Positions 35,263 through 45,107 are shown, counted from the stretch's first letter. The stretch: DNA of 64,000 bases from Streptomyces polyasparticus (GCF_014493765.1 NZ_JACTVJ010000012.1:1-64000), one strand, 5' to 3'. Translations and numbers: made by a program. Notes: generated from the sequence alone by a model not told the origin.

Positions 35263-36909
35263 ATGAGCCTCAGCAGACGTCTGTTCGTCGGCGCGGTCGC
35301 CGCGTCGAGCACCTCGTACGCGCTCACCGCGGGTGCCGGTCCCGCGAACGCCGCGTCGGCCGGGACCGCGAGCGCCTCGGCAGCGCCGGCCGAGGCGTAC
35401 TACCGCATCCCGATCAGCACCGCCGACACACCCGAGCAACTCGTCGCCAAGGCTGCACGCGTCCGGCCGACGGAACGTCAGATCACCTGGCAGCGTTTGG
35501 AGAAGACCGCCTTCCTGCACTTCGGCGTCAACACCTTCACCGGCCTCGAATGGGGCACCGGCGACGAGGACCCGAAGGTCTTCCAGCCTGTCGGCCTGGA
35601 CACCGACCAGTGGGCGCGCGCCCTGCGCGACGGCGGCTTCAAGCTGGCCATCCTCACCGTCAAGCACCACGACGGTTTCGTCCTCTACCCCTCCCGCTAC
35701 ACCCGGCACAGCGTCGTCTCCAGCAGCTGGCAGGACGGCCGAGGCGACGTCCTGCGCTCCTTCGCCGACTCCATGCGGCGCCACGGCATCAAGGTCGGCG
35801 TCTACGTCTCCCCCGCCGACGAGAACCAGTACCTGCACGGTGTCTACGCCAACGGCAGCGCCCGCACCACGCACACCGTACCCACGCTCACCGAGGGCGA
35901 CGACCGGGCGGGCGAGCACCTGCGCACCTTCGAGCTGCAGGCCACCGACTACGGCGCCTACATGCTCAACCAGCTCCATGAGGTGCTCACCGAGTACGGG
36001 CCCATTGACGAGGTGTGGTTCGACGGCGCCCAGGGCCGTATCCCGCCGGACAAGGTGGAGCGCTACGACTGGGACAGCTGGTACCAGCTGGTCCGCACGC
36101 TCGCGCCGGACGCGACCATCGCCGTGTCGGGCCCCGACGTCCGCTGGGTCGGCAACGAGGGCGGGCTGGCGCGCGAGGACGAGTGGAGCGTCGTCCCGGT
36201 GCAGGAGAAGGACTACGGCCGTACCGACTACGCGCTGCACTACGAGGCCGCCGACCAGGGCAGCCGCGCGGCACTGGTGGGGGCGCAGCCACTGGCTCAG
36301 TATCTGCAGTGGTGGCCTGCCGAGTGCGATGTCTCCATCAGGCCGGGGTGGTTCTTCCACGCGGACCAGCAGCCGAAGACGGTGGAGCAGCTGACCGACA
36401 TCTGGTTCCGCTCGGTCGGACGTAATGCGGTACTGCTGTTGAACATCCCGCCGAACCAGCAGGGGCGGCTGCCCGACGCGGACGTCGCCGTCCTGCGGGA
36501 GTTCCGCGAGCGCACGGCGCGCGAGCTGCCCGACGACCTCGCGCGTGGATCCCGTGCCTCGGGCGACGGCCACCGGCCCGTGCGAGCGGTCGACGGCGAC
36601 CCGGACACGGCGTGGGCGGCACCCGCGCCGTCGAAGGGGACGCTCACCCTCGACCTCGGCCGCGAGCAGAGCGTCGACCGCATCCGGCTCGCCGAGGACA
36701 TCCGGCGGGGCCAGCAGGTCGAGTCGGCGGTCGTCGAAGCGCGCACGGCTGAGGGCTGGCAGCAGGTGGCGGCGATCGGCACGATCGGGGCGAGCCGGAT
36801 CCTCGCGCTGCCCACCATGGTGACGGCCCGTCAGTGGCGTCTGCGCATCGTCGCGTCCCGCGAGGCAGCGTCGATCGCCGCCTTCGAGCTCCATCGCTCG
36901 CGCGTCTGA
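35263..36909 (+). CDS. secreted GH29 alpha-L-fucosidase with F5/8-type C domain
   Basis: ATG 35263 follows AAAGGA and begins a twin-arginine signal, LSRRLFVGAVAAS, so export is probably by Tat. The 548-residue enzyme has the GH29 barrel: LHFGVNTFTGLEWG, LTVKHHDGFVLYPS and the nucleophile D254 in EVWFDGAQG. A carboxyl CBM32/F5-8C-like sandwich follows (about 430-545). It lies 22 bp downstream of the GH20 gene. Together they would remove fucose and then cleave the underlying glycan. Confidence 0.9.
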   Translation: MSLSRRLFVGAVAASSTSYALTAGAGPANAASAGTASASAAPAEAYYRIPISTADTPEQLVAKAARVRPTERQITWQRLEKTAFLHFGVNTFTGLEWGTGDEDPKVFQPVGLDTDQWARALRDGGFKLAILTVKHHDGFVLYPSRYTRHSVVSSSWQDGRGDVLRSFADSMRRHGIKVGVYVSPADENQYLHGVYANGSARTTHTVPTLTEGDDRAGEHLRTFELQATDYGAYMLNQLHEVLTEYGPIDEVWFDGAQGRIPPDKVERYDWDSWYQLVRTLAPDATIAVSGPDVRWVGNEGGLAREDEWSVVPVQEKDYGRTDYALHYEAADQGSRAALVGAQPLAQYLQWWPAECDVSIRPGWFFHADQQPKTVEQLTDIWFRSVGRNAVLLLNIPPNQQGRLPDADVAVLREFRERTARELPDDLARGSRASGDGHRPVRAVDGDPDTAWAAPAPSKGTLTLDLGREQSVDRIRLAEDIRRGQQVESAVVEARTAEGWQQVAAIGTIGASRILALPTMVTARQWRLRIVASREAASIAAFELHRSRV

Positions 36910-37462
36910 CGCGTGGTGGCGGCAGGGGGCCGCGTCCCACGGCGGACCCGGACCGCCGCCCTGTGCGGTCACTGCCCGAAGCGGAGACGTCCGTCACGAG
37001 ACAGCGGGCCGGAAACCGGAACACCCTCGCCAATCGGTGGCAGCGCGGCCTCACGCGGGTGGTTGGTACCGGGTGGAGCTCGCCGCCGCGGTGCACCCTG
37101 CCGTGCGGAGCCTCGGCAGCCATTCCCGTCCCAGTGGCGACGGAACGGTGGCAAGCTCTCCCCTTTCGGGATTCTCATCCACCGCAAGGATTCATCAGCA
37201 GCCCTCGTTCGTGTCGCAGCTCCTCGCGCAGGTGAAGGCCGAGTTCATCGCACGCGTCGTGGCCCCCGACGCCGGCGGCCGCACTGTGCTGGCCTCCACC
37301 CTCGGGTTGACCGCGGCGGCACGCGGCGGCGCCCAAGCCTCGTTGGGCTGCGTGTACCGGAATCCGGGCGGGACGATGGCAACACCCGGGTGATACGGGG
37401 ATCGCAACCCTGCTTGATGCGCGGGAGTTGACCGGCCACCCCGAGAGCGACCGCTCAGAATC
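36910..37462. other. 553-bp convergent gap
   Basis: It lies between the 3' ends of the fucosidase and aldolase genes. A plus-strand stretch at 37200-37393, reading FVSQLLAQVKAEFIARVVAP, has protein-like composition but no start and no recognised family; it may be a relic. Confidence 0.5.
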
Positions 37463-38332
37463 TCACCCTTCGTCGGTGCCCGCCCGCACCGGTCCTCCGA
37501 TCGTTCGTGCCGCCGCCGCGGCCATCGCCTCACGTCCGGCGGCCAGGTACTTGCGGGGGTCCACCACCGCGGCGTGTGCGGAAAGATGGTCGCGTACCGC
37601 CCGGGTCATGGCGACGTTCAGCGCGGTCCCCACATTCACTTTCGCGATACCGCCCGTGACGGCCAGGGCGAGTTCGCCGGCCGGGACGCCCGACGAACCG
37701 TGCAGCACGAGCGGCACCTTGACCGCCTCGCGCAGAGCGGCGAGCAGCGCGTGGTCGAGCGTCGCCGTGGTCTCGGTCATCGCGTGCGAGCTGCCGATGG
37801 CGACGGCCAGCGCGTCGACTCCGGTCTCGGCCACGAACTCCCGTGCCTCGCCGGGCTCGGTGCGCGCACCGGGCATGTGCGGGTCCAGCGGCGGCCGGCC
37901 TTCCTTGCCACCGACCTCGCCCAACTCGGCCTCGATCCACAGGCCCTGGGAGTGCGCCCAGTCCACGGCGGCCCTCGTGGCGGCGACATTCTGCGCGTAC
38001 GGCAGATGGGCCGCGTCGTACATGACCGAGCTGAACCCGGCAGCCGCGGCCTGGCGCAGCAGGTCGTCACGTTTGACGTGGTCGAGGTGCAGGGACACCG
38101 GGATGGAGGCGCACTCCGCGGCGGCGACGGCGGCCCGGGCCAGGGGCAGCAACTGCCCCTGCCGGAAGGCGACCGCGTTCTCGCTGATCTGCAGGATCAC
38201 GGGCGATCCGGCGGCCTCGGCGCCCGCGATGACCGCTTCGACGTGCTCAAGGGTGATGACGTTGAAGGCGGCTACGGCCTGCTGCTTGGCCGCGGCCTCG
38301 GCGACGAGTGCGCCGGTGGTGGCGAGTGGCAT
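37463..38332 (-). CDS. class II tagatose/fructose-bisphosphate aldolase family protein
   Basis: A 289-residue class II (zinc) aldolase. FNVITLEHVEAVIAGAE near residue 23, the metal site SLHLDHVKRDD, ELGEVGGKEG, then LVLHGSSGVPAGEL and IAKVNVGTALN for phosphate and metal binding. It is closest in pattern to KbaY/GatY/AgaY. In the E. coli aga pathway KbaY cleaves tagatose 1,6-bisphosphate from galactosamine. It is 21 bp downstream of the SIS gene, so one operon. Confidence 0.85.
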   Translation of the reverse strand: MPLATTGALVAEAAAKQQAVAAFNVITLEHVEAVIAGAEAAGSPVILQISENAVAFRQGQLLPLARAAVAAAECASIPVSLHLDHVKRDDLLRQAAAAGFSSVMYDAAHLPYAQNVAATRAAVDWAHSQGLWIEAELGEVGGKEGRPPLDPHMPGARTEPGEAREFVAETGVDALAVAIGSSHAMTETTATLDHALLAALREAVKVPLVLHGSSGVPAGELALAVTGGIAKVNVGTALNVAMTRAVRDHLSAHAAVVDPRKYLAAGREAMAAAAARTIGGPVRAGTDEG

Positions 38333-38353
38333 CGAAGTCCCCCTTCCGACCGG

Positions 38354-39253
38354 TCAGGCCGAGGCGAGCACGACGGACCGGGTCAGATGCCGCGGCCGGT
38401 CCGGGTCCAGACCGCGCGCCGCCGCCACCGCCACGGCCAGCCGCTGGGCCCGCACCAGTTCGGCCAGCGGATCGAGCGTCCCCTCGATCCACAGGGCCCC
38501 GGTCGCCCGAACCTGCTCGGCGAGACCCTCCGGCGCCGCACCGAACATCCAGGTCGCCGTGCCGTCGGTGGAGATGGAGATCGGCCCGTGGCGGTACTCC
38601 ATCGCCGGGTACGCCTCGGTCCAGGACAGTGACGCCTCGCGCATCTTCAGGGCCGCCTCCTGGGCGAGGCCGTTGGTCCAGCCCTGCCCCAGGAAGCTGA
38701 ACTGGGTGCGCTCCACGAGCCCTTCGGGCAGCGGCTCGGTCAGCGCCACGCGCGCGTCGGCCACGGCCTGGGGGGTGTGCAGTCCCAGATGCGCCCGCAG
38801 CAGGGTGAACGCCGTGGTGGCGAACCGGGTCTGCACCACCGACTCCTCGTCGGCGAAGTCGAGCACCACCACGTCATCCGCTGCCGTCATCACGGGTGTG
38901 TGCGGGTCGGCGGTGATCGCGGTCGTCCGCGCGCTCCCGCGCAGCCGCGCGAGCAGTTCGAGCACCTCGGTGGTGGTGCCGGACCGGGTCAGGGCGATCA
39001 CCCGGTCGTACGTGCGGCCCACCGGGTACTCGGATGCGGCGTAGGCGTCCGTCTCGCCCAGGCCCGCGCTCTCGCGCAGGACGGCCACCGACTGCGCCAT
39101 GAAGTACGAGGTCCCGCAGCCCACCAGGGCGACCCGCTCCCCCGGTGCGCCGAGCACCTGCCCGTGCCCGGCCGCAGCCTCGGCGGCGCGCTGCCAGCAG
39201 TCGGGCTGGCTGTTCAGTTCCGTCTCTATGTGGCTCACGCCGGCTCCGCTCAT
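38354..39253 (-). CDS. SIS-domain sugar isomerase/deaminase, AgaS-like
   Basis: ATG 39253 starts a 299-residue double-SIS protein. IETELNSQPDCWQRA is the family amino end. The first SIS domain has VALVGCGTSYFMAQS and VIALTRSGTTTEVLEL. The second has FLGQGWTNGLAQEAALKMRE and AYPAMEYRHGPIS. The glutaminase domain of GlmS is absent, so it is an AgaS/FrlB-type deaminase or isomerase, plausibly for galactosamine or glucosamine 6-phosphate. It is divergent from the DeoR regulator and followed by the aldolase. Confidence 0.85.
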   Translation of the reverse strand: MSGAGVSHIETELNSQPDCWQRAAEAAAGHGQVLGAPGERVALVGCGTSYFMAQSVAVLRESAGLGETDAYAASEYPVGRTYDRVIALTRSGTTTEVLELLARLRGSARTTAITADPHTPVMTAADDVVVLDFADEESVVQTRFATTAFTLLRAHLGLHTPQAVADARVALTEPLPEGLVERTQFSFLGQGWTNGLAQEAALKMREASLSWTEAYPAMEYRHGPISISTDGTATWMFGAAPEGLAEQVRATGALWIEGTLDPLAELVRAQRLAVAVAAARGLDPDRPRHLTRSVVLASA

Positions 39254-39281
39254 CAGAATGATTGTTCCTGCAAGATAAGGC

Positions 39282-39302
39282 CTTGTTTCAAACATAATCA
39301 AG
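39282..39302. promoter_or_regulatory. DeoR-type operator candidate
   Basis: CTTGTTTCAAACATAATCAAG lies between the divergent SIS and deoR-type genes. It contains the palindrome TGTTTCAAACA (39284-39294) and an AT-rich motif in an otherwise GC-rich region, as DeoR-family sites often do. Confidence 0.55.
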
Positions 39303-39374
39303 CATCGAGCTGTGCGTTAAGGTCGTCCCGGACGGTGCGTGTCACGCATCGACGGACCGACAGGGAGGCTGTGG

Positions 39375-40154
39375 ATGTCACGCGAGGCGCGCTGGCAGGC
39401 ACTCCTGGAACTACTCGTGGAGCGCGGCCGCCTGGACGTCGAGGGCGCGGCGAAGGAGCTCGACGTATCCGCCGCGACCATCCGGCGCGACTTCGATCAG
39501 CTCGCCGAGCAGCAGATGCTGGTGCGCACCCGCGGTGGCGCCCTCGTCCACGGGGTGTCGTACGAGCTGCCGCTGCGCTACAAGACGGCGCGGAAGGTCT
39601 CGGAGAAGGAGCGCATCGCCAAGGCGGTGGCGGGTCTGATCACGCCGGGCGAGGTCGTCGGCCTGACCGGCGGCACCACCACGACCGAGGTGGCGCGCGC
39701 CCTGACCCTGCGGCCCGACCTCGCGGACGGCGCACCCGCGTTGACCGTCGTCACCAACGCGCTCAACATCGCGAGCGAGCTGGCCGTCCGGCCCCAGTTC
39801 AAGATCGTGGTGACCGGCGGTGTGGCCCGCCCCCAGTCCTACGAGCTGGTCGGCCCACTCGCCGACGGCGTCCTCGACCAGATCGCGCTCGACGTCGCGG
39901 TGGTCGGCGTGGGCGCCTTCCACGTGAAGCACGGCGCCAGCGCCCACGACGAGGGCGAGGCCGGTATCAACCGGCTGCTGTGCGAGCACGCCGCGCGCGT
40001 CGTGGTGGCCGCCGACTCCACCAAGCTGGGCGAGCGCGCCTTCGCCCGCATCTGCACGACCCAGCAGGTGGACGTCCTGGTGACCGATACGGGCCTGTCG
40101 CCGGAGTCCGCCGCACAGTTCACCGAAGCGGGCGTGGAAGTCCTCACGGTCTGA
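39375..40154 (+). CDS. DeoR-family transcriptional regulator
   Basis: ATG 39375 sits six bases after GGAGG. The 259-residue protein has the DeoR HTH, REARWQALLELLVERGRLDV and ELDVSAATIRRDFDQL, and a DeoRC sugar-phosphate sensor with GLTGGTTTTEVARAL, VVTNALNIASEL and ADSTKLGERAF. Family members respond to phosphosugars. It probably controls the divergent SIS-aldolase operon and perhaps the transporter operon. Confidence 0.92.
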   Translation: MSREARWQALLELLVERGRLDVEGAAKELDVSAATIRRDFDQLAEQQMLVRTRGGALVHGVSYELPLRYKTARKVSEKERIAKAVAGLITPGEVVGLTGGTTTTEVARALTLRPDLADGAPALTVVTNALNIASELAVRPQFKIVVTGGVARPQSYELVGPLADGVLDQIALDVAVVGVGAFHVKHGASAHDEGEAGINRLLCEHAARVVVAADSTKLGERAFARICTTQQVDVLVTDTGLSPESAAQFTEAGVEVLTV

Positions 40155-40239
40155 CGGCCGGCGCGAGGCACGCCCGGACCGACGGCTGCCGCGTGACGGA
40201 GGGCCCGGGAGCGGTCGCGCTCCCGGGCCGCGCCGGCCC

Positions 40240-41418
40240 TCAAGCCGTCGTCTGACCAGTGTCGAAGTACCTGACGAGGTCGGCGTCCAGGGGCGGGACG
40301 TCGTACGGCGTGCCGCCGTCGCGCAGCGAACGGGTCGCGAGTTCGCCCGCGGCCACGCTCATCCGGGCCGCGACCGGTGACGTGTCGGTGACCCCGCCCT
40401 CGCGGACGAACCGGCAGAACTCGTCGATGATCCGGCCGTCCGCGCCCCCGTGCGAGCCGTCGGCCGCCGGGACGCGGTGCACCACGTCGGCGTCCGCGCG
40501 GTAGCCGCTCGGCCCCGTGTTCCAGACGCGGATCTCGTCGCCGGGTCGGTCGCCGAAGTTCTCCAGACGGCCCTCGGTCCCGATGACCGTGTAGTTACGG
40601 AAGTAGTCGGGACTGAAATGGCACTGCTGGTAGGCGGCGATGACCCCGTTGTCGAGGCGCATGTTCATCACCGAGACGTCCTCGACGTCGACCACGTGGT
40701 GCAGGTCCTTGCGCGCCGTCGGCGGCCAGTCGAACTCCTTCAGCCAGCCGTCCGGCCGCGGGGTGTCCGGGGCACGGCGGGGCAGGTCGCCGTAGACCAT
40801 CAGGTCGCCGAGTGCGTTGACCCGGCTGGTGTAGCCGCCCGCGAGCCAGTGCACCACGTCGATGTCGTGGGCGGCCTTCTGGAGCAGCAGTCCGGTGGTG
40901 CGACGGCGGTCGGCGTGCCAGTCCTTGAAGTAGTAGTCGCCGCCGTACGACACGAAGTGCCGTACCCAGACCGTCTTCGGCTCCCCGATGTCGCCGCGCG
41001 CGATGAGGTCGCGCATGGTGCGCACGACACCCATGTGCCGCATGTTGTGGCCGACGTAGAGCCGGGTGCCGGTTTTGTACGCGGTGCGCAGGATCTCGTC
41101 GCACTGCTCGGTGGTGATGCCGAGCGGCTTCTCCACGAAGGCCGCCTTGCCGGCGCTCAACGCGTCGCAGGCGATGGCCTCATGGGTGTCGTCGGGGGTG
41201 GCCACGATGACGGCGTCGAGGGCCGGGTCCTCGAGGAGGCGGCGGTAGTCGCCGACGGCTGCGGCGCCTTCGTACCGCTCCGGGACTCCCGCGCGTACGG
41301 CCGGATCGGTGTCCGCGACCGCGGCCACCACGGAGCCGCGGCCCGGCCGGTGGGCGGCGTCGGCGATGCTGGCCCGCAGGCCGAGACCTATGACGCCGAT
41401 GCGGAGATCGTCGGTCAT
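40240..41418 (-). CDS. Gfo/Idh/MocA-family oxidoreductase
   Basis: ATG 41418 overlaps the stop of the binding-protein gene by one base. The 392-residue protein has a Rossmann amino domain (IGVIGLGLRASIADA), the EKPLGI motif, and a MocA carboxyl domain with TGLLLQKAAHDIDVVHWLAG, the conserved Lys/His region. It would oxidise or epimerise a sugar using NAD(P). GH109 glycosidases share this fold, so a hydrolytic role cannot be excluded. It is the last gene of the ABC transporter operon. Confidence 0.88.
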   Translation of the reverse strand: MTDDLRIGVIGLGLRASIADAAHRPGRGSVVAAVADTDPAVRAGVPERYEGAAAVGDYRRLLEDPALDAVIVATPDDTHEAIACDALSAGKAAFVEKPLGITTEQCDEILRTAYKTGTRLYVGHNMRHMGVVRTMRDLIARGDIGEPKTVWVRHFVSYGGDYYFKDWHADRRRTTGLLLQKAAHDIDVVHWLAGGYTSRVNALGDLMVYGDLPRRAPDTPRPDGWLKEFDWPPTARKDLHHVVDVEDVSVMNMRLDNGVIAAYQQCHFSPDYFRNYTVIGTEGRLENFGDRPGDEIRVWNTGPSGYRADADVVHRVPAADGSHGGADGRIIDEFCRFVREGGVTDTSPVAARMSVAAGELATRSLRDGGTPYDVPPLDADLVRYFDTGQTTA

Positions 41419-43069
41419 CACTTCGAGCCCTTCGCGATGGCGTCCTCGAACTCGCCGCGGATGGCGTCACCGCCGTCACGCAGCCACTTCTTCAGCGATT
41501 CCTTGTACGTGGACAGCGGCTTGCGCCCGGCGACGATGTCCTTGATGTCGTCCTCGAGCTCCGAGCGCAGGGACTGCCACTTCGCGGCGTACGTGTCGGA
41601 GTAGAAACCGATGGTCGGGTCGGCCTGGGCGATCTTCAGGAGTTCGGTCTGCGTCTCGTGGATGGAGCGCGTGACCTCCGGCCTGCCCGGGGTGTAGAGG
41701 GTCTCCGGGGTGTTGCCGAGGAACTGCAGCGGGTCGAAGGTGGTCAGCGCCTCGCCCTCGCCCTTGGGTGTGAGCGCGACGTCGCCGTCCTTGGTCCGGG
41801 TGTGGTGAGTGCCTTCGATGCCGTTGCCGAGGAACAGCCGCTCCTCGCTGCCGAAGGGGGCGTTGAGAGGTAGTCCATGACGGCGAGCAGCGTCTTGATG
41901 CGGCTCTTGTCGGCCTTCTTGCTGATGCCGACGAACCCGACGGAGCCGATGCCGAGGTTGTACTTCGGGCTCGCGCCGCTCTCGGCGGCGAAGGGCACGA
42001 TGACCTCCATCGGCCAGTCGTACATCTTGGTGTCGCTGAGCAGGCCCGGGAAGGACTGGACGTGCGCGCCGAGGTATCCGCCGCCCATCTTCTCGAGCGT
42101 GGTGCGCAGGTTCGGGTCGGGCCAGAACAGCTGCGCCTGCCGGCACTTGAGGGCGAACTCGATCGCCGCGAGGTACTCCTCGGTCTCGTAGCGGGCGGTC
42201 AGCTTGCCGTCCTTCAGGGACCACCAGTTGGGGGCGCCGTACCACTGGCTGAACATGTGCACGTGGTTCACGTAGGCCGGTTCGAGCACGTACTTCCTGC
42301 GCTTGATGTCGAGCAGGTCCTTGCCCTTGGCCAGGAAGTCCTCCGCGTCGTCGAAGCGCACACCGCCGACGGGCTTCCAGAAGTCCGAGTTGGCCACATA
42401 GACCTGGCCGAAGCGGCCGTACGGCACGGCAGTGCCCCAGATCTTGCCGTTGATGACGGCGGTCTTCCAGGCGAAGTCGGGGATGTTGGCGAGGTTCGGG
42501 AACGCCTTGACCGCATCGCCGGAGAGGTACGACGTGAGGTCGTGGAAGCGGGCCTCCAGGAGCTGCGGCACGTTCTTCAGACCCTGGTTCGGCGGGAACC
42601 ACACGAGGTCCGGCAGATCGTCGCTCGCGGTGAGGGCGTTGAGCTTGGTGCGGTAGACGTCCTCGTCACCGAGGCCGTTGACGACGGTCATCCGGAACTC
42701 GGAGCCCAGCTGCTTGTTGAGCTCCTGCCAGTACGCGTTGCGGCCCATGGCCGGCGGCGCGGTCGTGAACGTCTCGGTGAGCGCGGTGATCGGCTTGCCG
42801 TCGCCGGGGGTCTTCGCGACGGACTTCACCAGCCTCTTCGGATAGCGCAGATACGCCGGGTCGAGGCCGTCGGCGTTGCCCGCGAGATCCGGTGCGGCCA
42901 CGTTCGCCGCGATGTACGTGGGCAGCTTGACCTTGGCCGACTTGGCGGCGCCGCCCTTGCCTGACGCGGAGCCGGAGCCGCAGGCCGTGAGCAGGGAGCC
43001 GCCGGCGACCGTGAGGCCCGCGAGGCCGGCGGCGCCGAGGAAGCCGCGGCGGTTGAGGGAGGAGGACAT
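41418..43069 (-). pseudogene. sugar ABC transporter substrate-binding lipoprotein, frameshifted
   Basis: ATG 43069 after GGGAGGAGG starts a Tat-like lipoprotein signal, NRRGFLGAAG, with lipobox LLTAC. The binding-protein body runs intact to LLAVMDYL near residue 400. One base is missing around 41865-41870; the rest (NAPFGSEERLFLGNGIEG to EDAIAKGSK) is in another frame and ends at 41418-41420. As written the product stops at 41744, about 441 of 550 residues. It is a full gene with a sequencing error, or a recent lesion. The position and the coupled downstream gene fit an operon that was working. Confidence 0.85.
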
Positions 43070-43137
43070 GGGTGGGGAACTCCTTGTGAGGTGCGGGGAG
43101 ATCTTGGGGTGCGGCGAGAAGGCCTCGGTAAGGGAGC

Positions 43138-44079
43138 TCAGCCCTTGACCGCGCCGGTGAGGACGCCCTTGGTGAAGTGCCGCTGCAGGAAGGGGTAGAC
43201 GGCGACGATCGGCACGATGGCGAGCAGCAGCACGGCCATCTGCGTGGCGCTGGACGGCGGCAGGCTGGAGACGCCCATGGCCGACTCGTTGATGGTGTCG
43301 CCCTGCAACACGTAGGAGCGCAGCACCATTTGGAGCGGGAGCTTCGCGCCGTCGTTGATGTAGAGCATCGCGTTGAAGAAGTTGTTCCAGTACGACACCG
43401 CGTAGAACATGCCGACCACCGCGAGCACGGCCTTGGACAGGGGCAGCACGATGCGGCACAAGACAGTGATCTCGCCGGCGCCGTCCAGGCGGGCCGCCTC
43501 GTGGAGTTCGTCGGGGATGCCCTGGAAGAAGGCGCGGACGACCACGATGTTGAAGGCGTTGAGCATGATCGGAACGATCAGCGAGGCATAGCTGTCGATC
43601 ATGCCGAGCTGGTCCACCACCAGGTAGACGGGGATGATGCCGGGCGTGAACAGGAACGTGCCGAGGACGAGGAAGAGGATCGGCTTGCCGGCCACCGTCC
43701 CGGGCCGGGACAGGCCGTAGGCGAGCGCGATCGTGCACAGCAGGCTCAGCGCGGTGCCGACCAGCGTGACGCCGATGCTGACGAGGGCGGCCCGGGTGAC
43801 CACTCCCCCGGACAGGACCGCTTCGTACGCCTGGAGCGTCGGCTCCGTCGGGAACATGACGTAGCCGCCGTTGGCCGCGATCTCCTCCTTGCCCGCAAGG
43901 CTGGTGCCGAGCGCGATGAGGAAGGGGTAGCCGACGGCCACCACGATCGCGCCGAGCACAAGGACCTTGAGGCCCTGGCCGTACCAGGTGGGGCGCTCCA
44001 TCCAGGGCGGGCGAGCGTCGGTGCGCGCGGTGAACCGGGCGGTGCGGCGCTTGAACAGGCTGATGGCGGGCGTGGTCAT
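43138..44079 (-). CDS. sugar ABC transporter permease (MalG type)
   Basis: ATG 44079 overlaps the upstream permease stop by ATGA. The 313-residue protein has six membrane helices (LKVLVLGAIVVAVGYPFLIA first) and the EAA loop HEAARLDGAGEITVLCRIVL, where the ATPase docks. It ends QRHFTKGVLTGAVKG as MalG/LplC-type CUT1 permeases do. No ATPase gene is present, so a shared MsiK-type ATPase is probably used, as is usual in Streptomyces. Confidence 0.92.
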   Translation of the reverse strand: MTTPAISLFKRRTARFTARTDARPPWMERPTWYGQGLKVLVLGAIVVAVGYPFLIALGTSLAGKEEIAANGGYVMFPTEPTLQAYEAVLSGGVVTRAALVSIGVTLVGTALSLLCTIALAYGLSRPGTVAGKPILFLVLGTFLFTPGIIPVYLVVDQLGMIDSYASLIVPIMLNAFNIVVVRAFFQGIPDELHEAARLDGAGEITVLCRIVLPLSKAVLAVVGMFYAVSYWNNFFNAMLYINDGAKLPLQMVLRSYVLQGDTINESAMGVSSLPPSSATQMAVLLLAIVPIVAVYPFLQRHFTKGVLTGAVKG

Positions 44080-45107
44080 CGGTAGACCCCCTGCTCTCCG
44101 AGGCGGTGGGCCACCTTGTTGGCGACGACGATGAGCACGAAGCCGATGACGCCCTTCATCAAGCCGGCCGCCGTGGACATGCCCCAGTCGCCGTCGACGA
44201 CGCCGTGGTAGTAGACGTACGTATCGAGGACCTCGGCAGCGTCCGGGCCGACCGCCTCGCGCTGCAGCAGGATCTGCTCGAAGCCGACCGAGAGGATCTC
44301 GCCGAGCCGCAGGATGAGCATCAGGACGATCGTGGGGCGGATGCCCGGCAGCGTGACGTGCCACATCCGGCGGGCCCAGCCGGCCCCGTCCATCGCGGCC
44401 GATTCGTACAGGCCGTTGTCGATGGAGGCCATCGCCGCGAGGAAGATGATCGCGCCGTATCCGGCGTCCTTCCAGATCATCTGCGAGGTGAGCAGGAACG
44501 TGAAGGTGTCCGGGTTGGTCATCAGATTGCCGGCCCCGATGCCGTGCTCGGCGAGGTAGCCGCTGATGGTGCCCGCGCCGCCGAAGACCTGCTGAAACAT
44601 GGCGACGACCACGACCCAGGACAGAAAGTGCGGCAGGTACACGATGGTCTGCATGAACCGCCGGGTGCGGTTGCTGATCAGGGAGTTGAGCAGCAGCGCG
44701 AGCGCGATCGGCGCCGGGAAGAACAGCAGCAGCTGTACGGCGGTGATCTCCAGCGTGTTCCAGACGGAGGACCAGAACTCGGGCTGCTCCAGGAGGGCCG
44801 TGAAGTTCGTCCAGCCGACGAACGGGCTCTCCTTGAACCCGAGATACGGCTGGTAGTCCTGGAAGGCGATCGTGTTGCCGGCCAGCGGCAGATAGAAGAA
44901 GACGGCGAAGTACAGCACGCCGGGGATGCACAGAAGCAGCAGGGCGCGGTCCCGCTTCAGCCGCGCACGCAGCGGCTTGCGGACGGTCGGCGCCCGCTTC
45001 CCGCCGCGGGCGGGTGGCGCCGGCTCGCGCGCCGAGTGCCCCGTCGGGGGCGGAACTTGAGGGGTTGACGTGTCCGAGCGGGTCGAAGTCAACGCAGCTT
45101 TCGGCAC
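44076..45107 (-). CDS. sugar ABC transporter permease (MalF/LplB type)
   Basis: GTG 45107 lies five bases after GGAGGT. The 343-residue protein has a 60-residue Pro-rich basic amino tail, then six helices (LLLLCIPGVLYFAVFFYLPL first) and the EAA-type loop YESAAMDGAGWARRMWHVTL. The GWTNF and IVYLPHFLSW motifs are typical of LplB/YtcP-like permeases. It is the first gene of the transport operon. Confidence 0.92.
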   Translation of the reverse strand: MPKAALTSTRSDTSTPQVPPPTGHSAREPAPPARGGKRAPTVRKPLRARLKRDRALLLLCIPGVLYFAVFFYLPLAGNTIAFQDYQPYLGFKESPFVGWTNFTALLEQPEFWSSVWNTLEITAVQLLLFFPAPIALALLLNSLISNRTRRFMQTIVYLPHFLSWVVVVAMFQQVFGGAGTISGYLAEHGIGAGNLMTNPDTFTFLLTSQMIWKDAGYGAIIFLAAMASIDNGLYESAAMDGAGWARRMWHVTLPGIRPTIVLMLILRLGEILSVGFEQILLQREAVGPDAAEVLDTYVYYHGVVDGDWGMSTAAGLMKGVIGFVLIVVANKVAHRLGEQGVYR

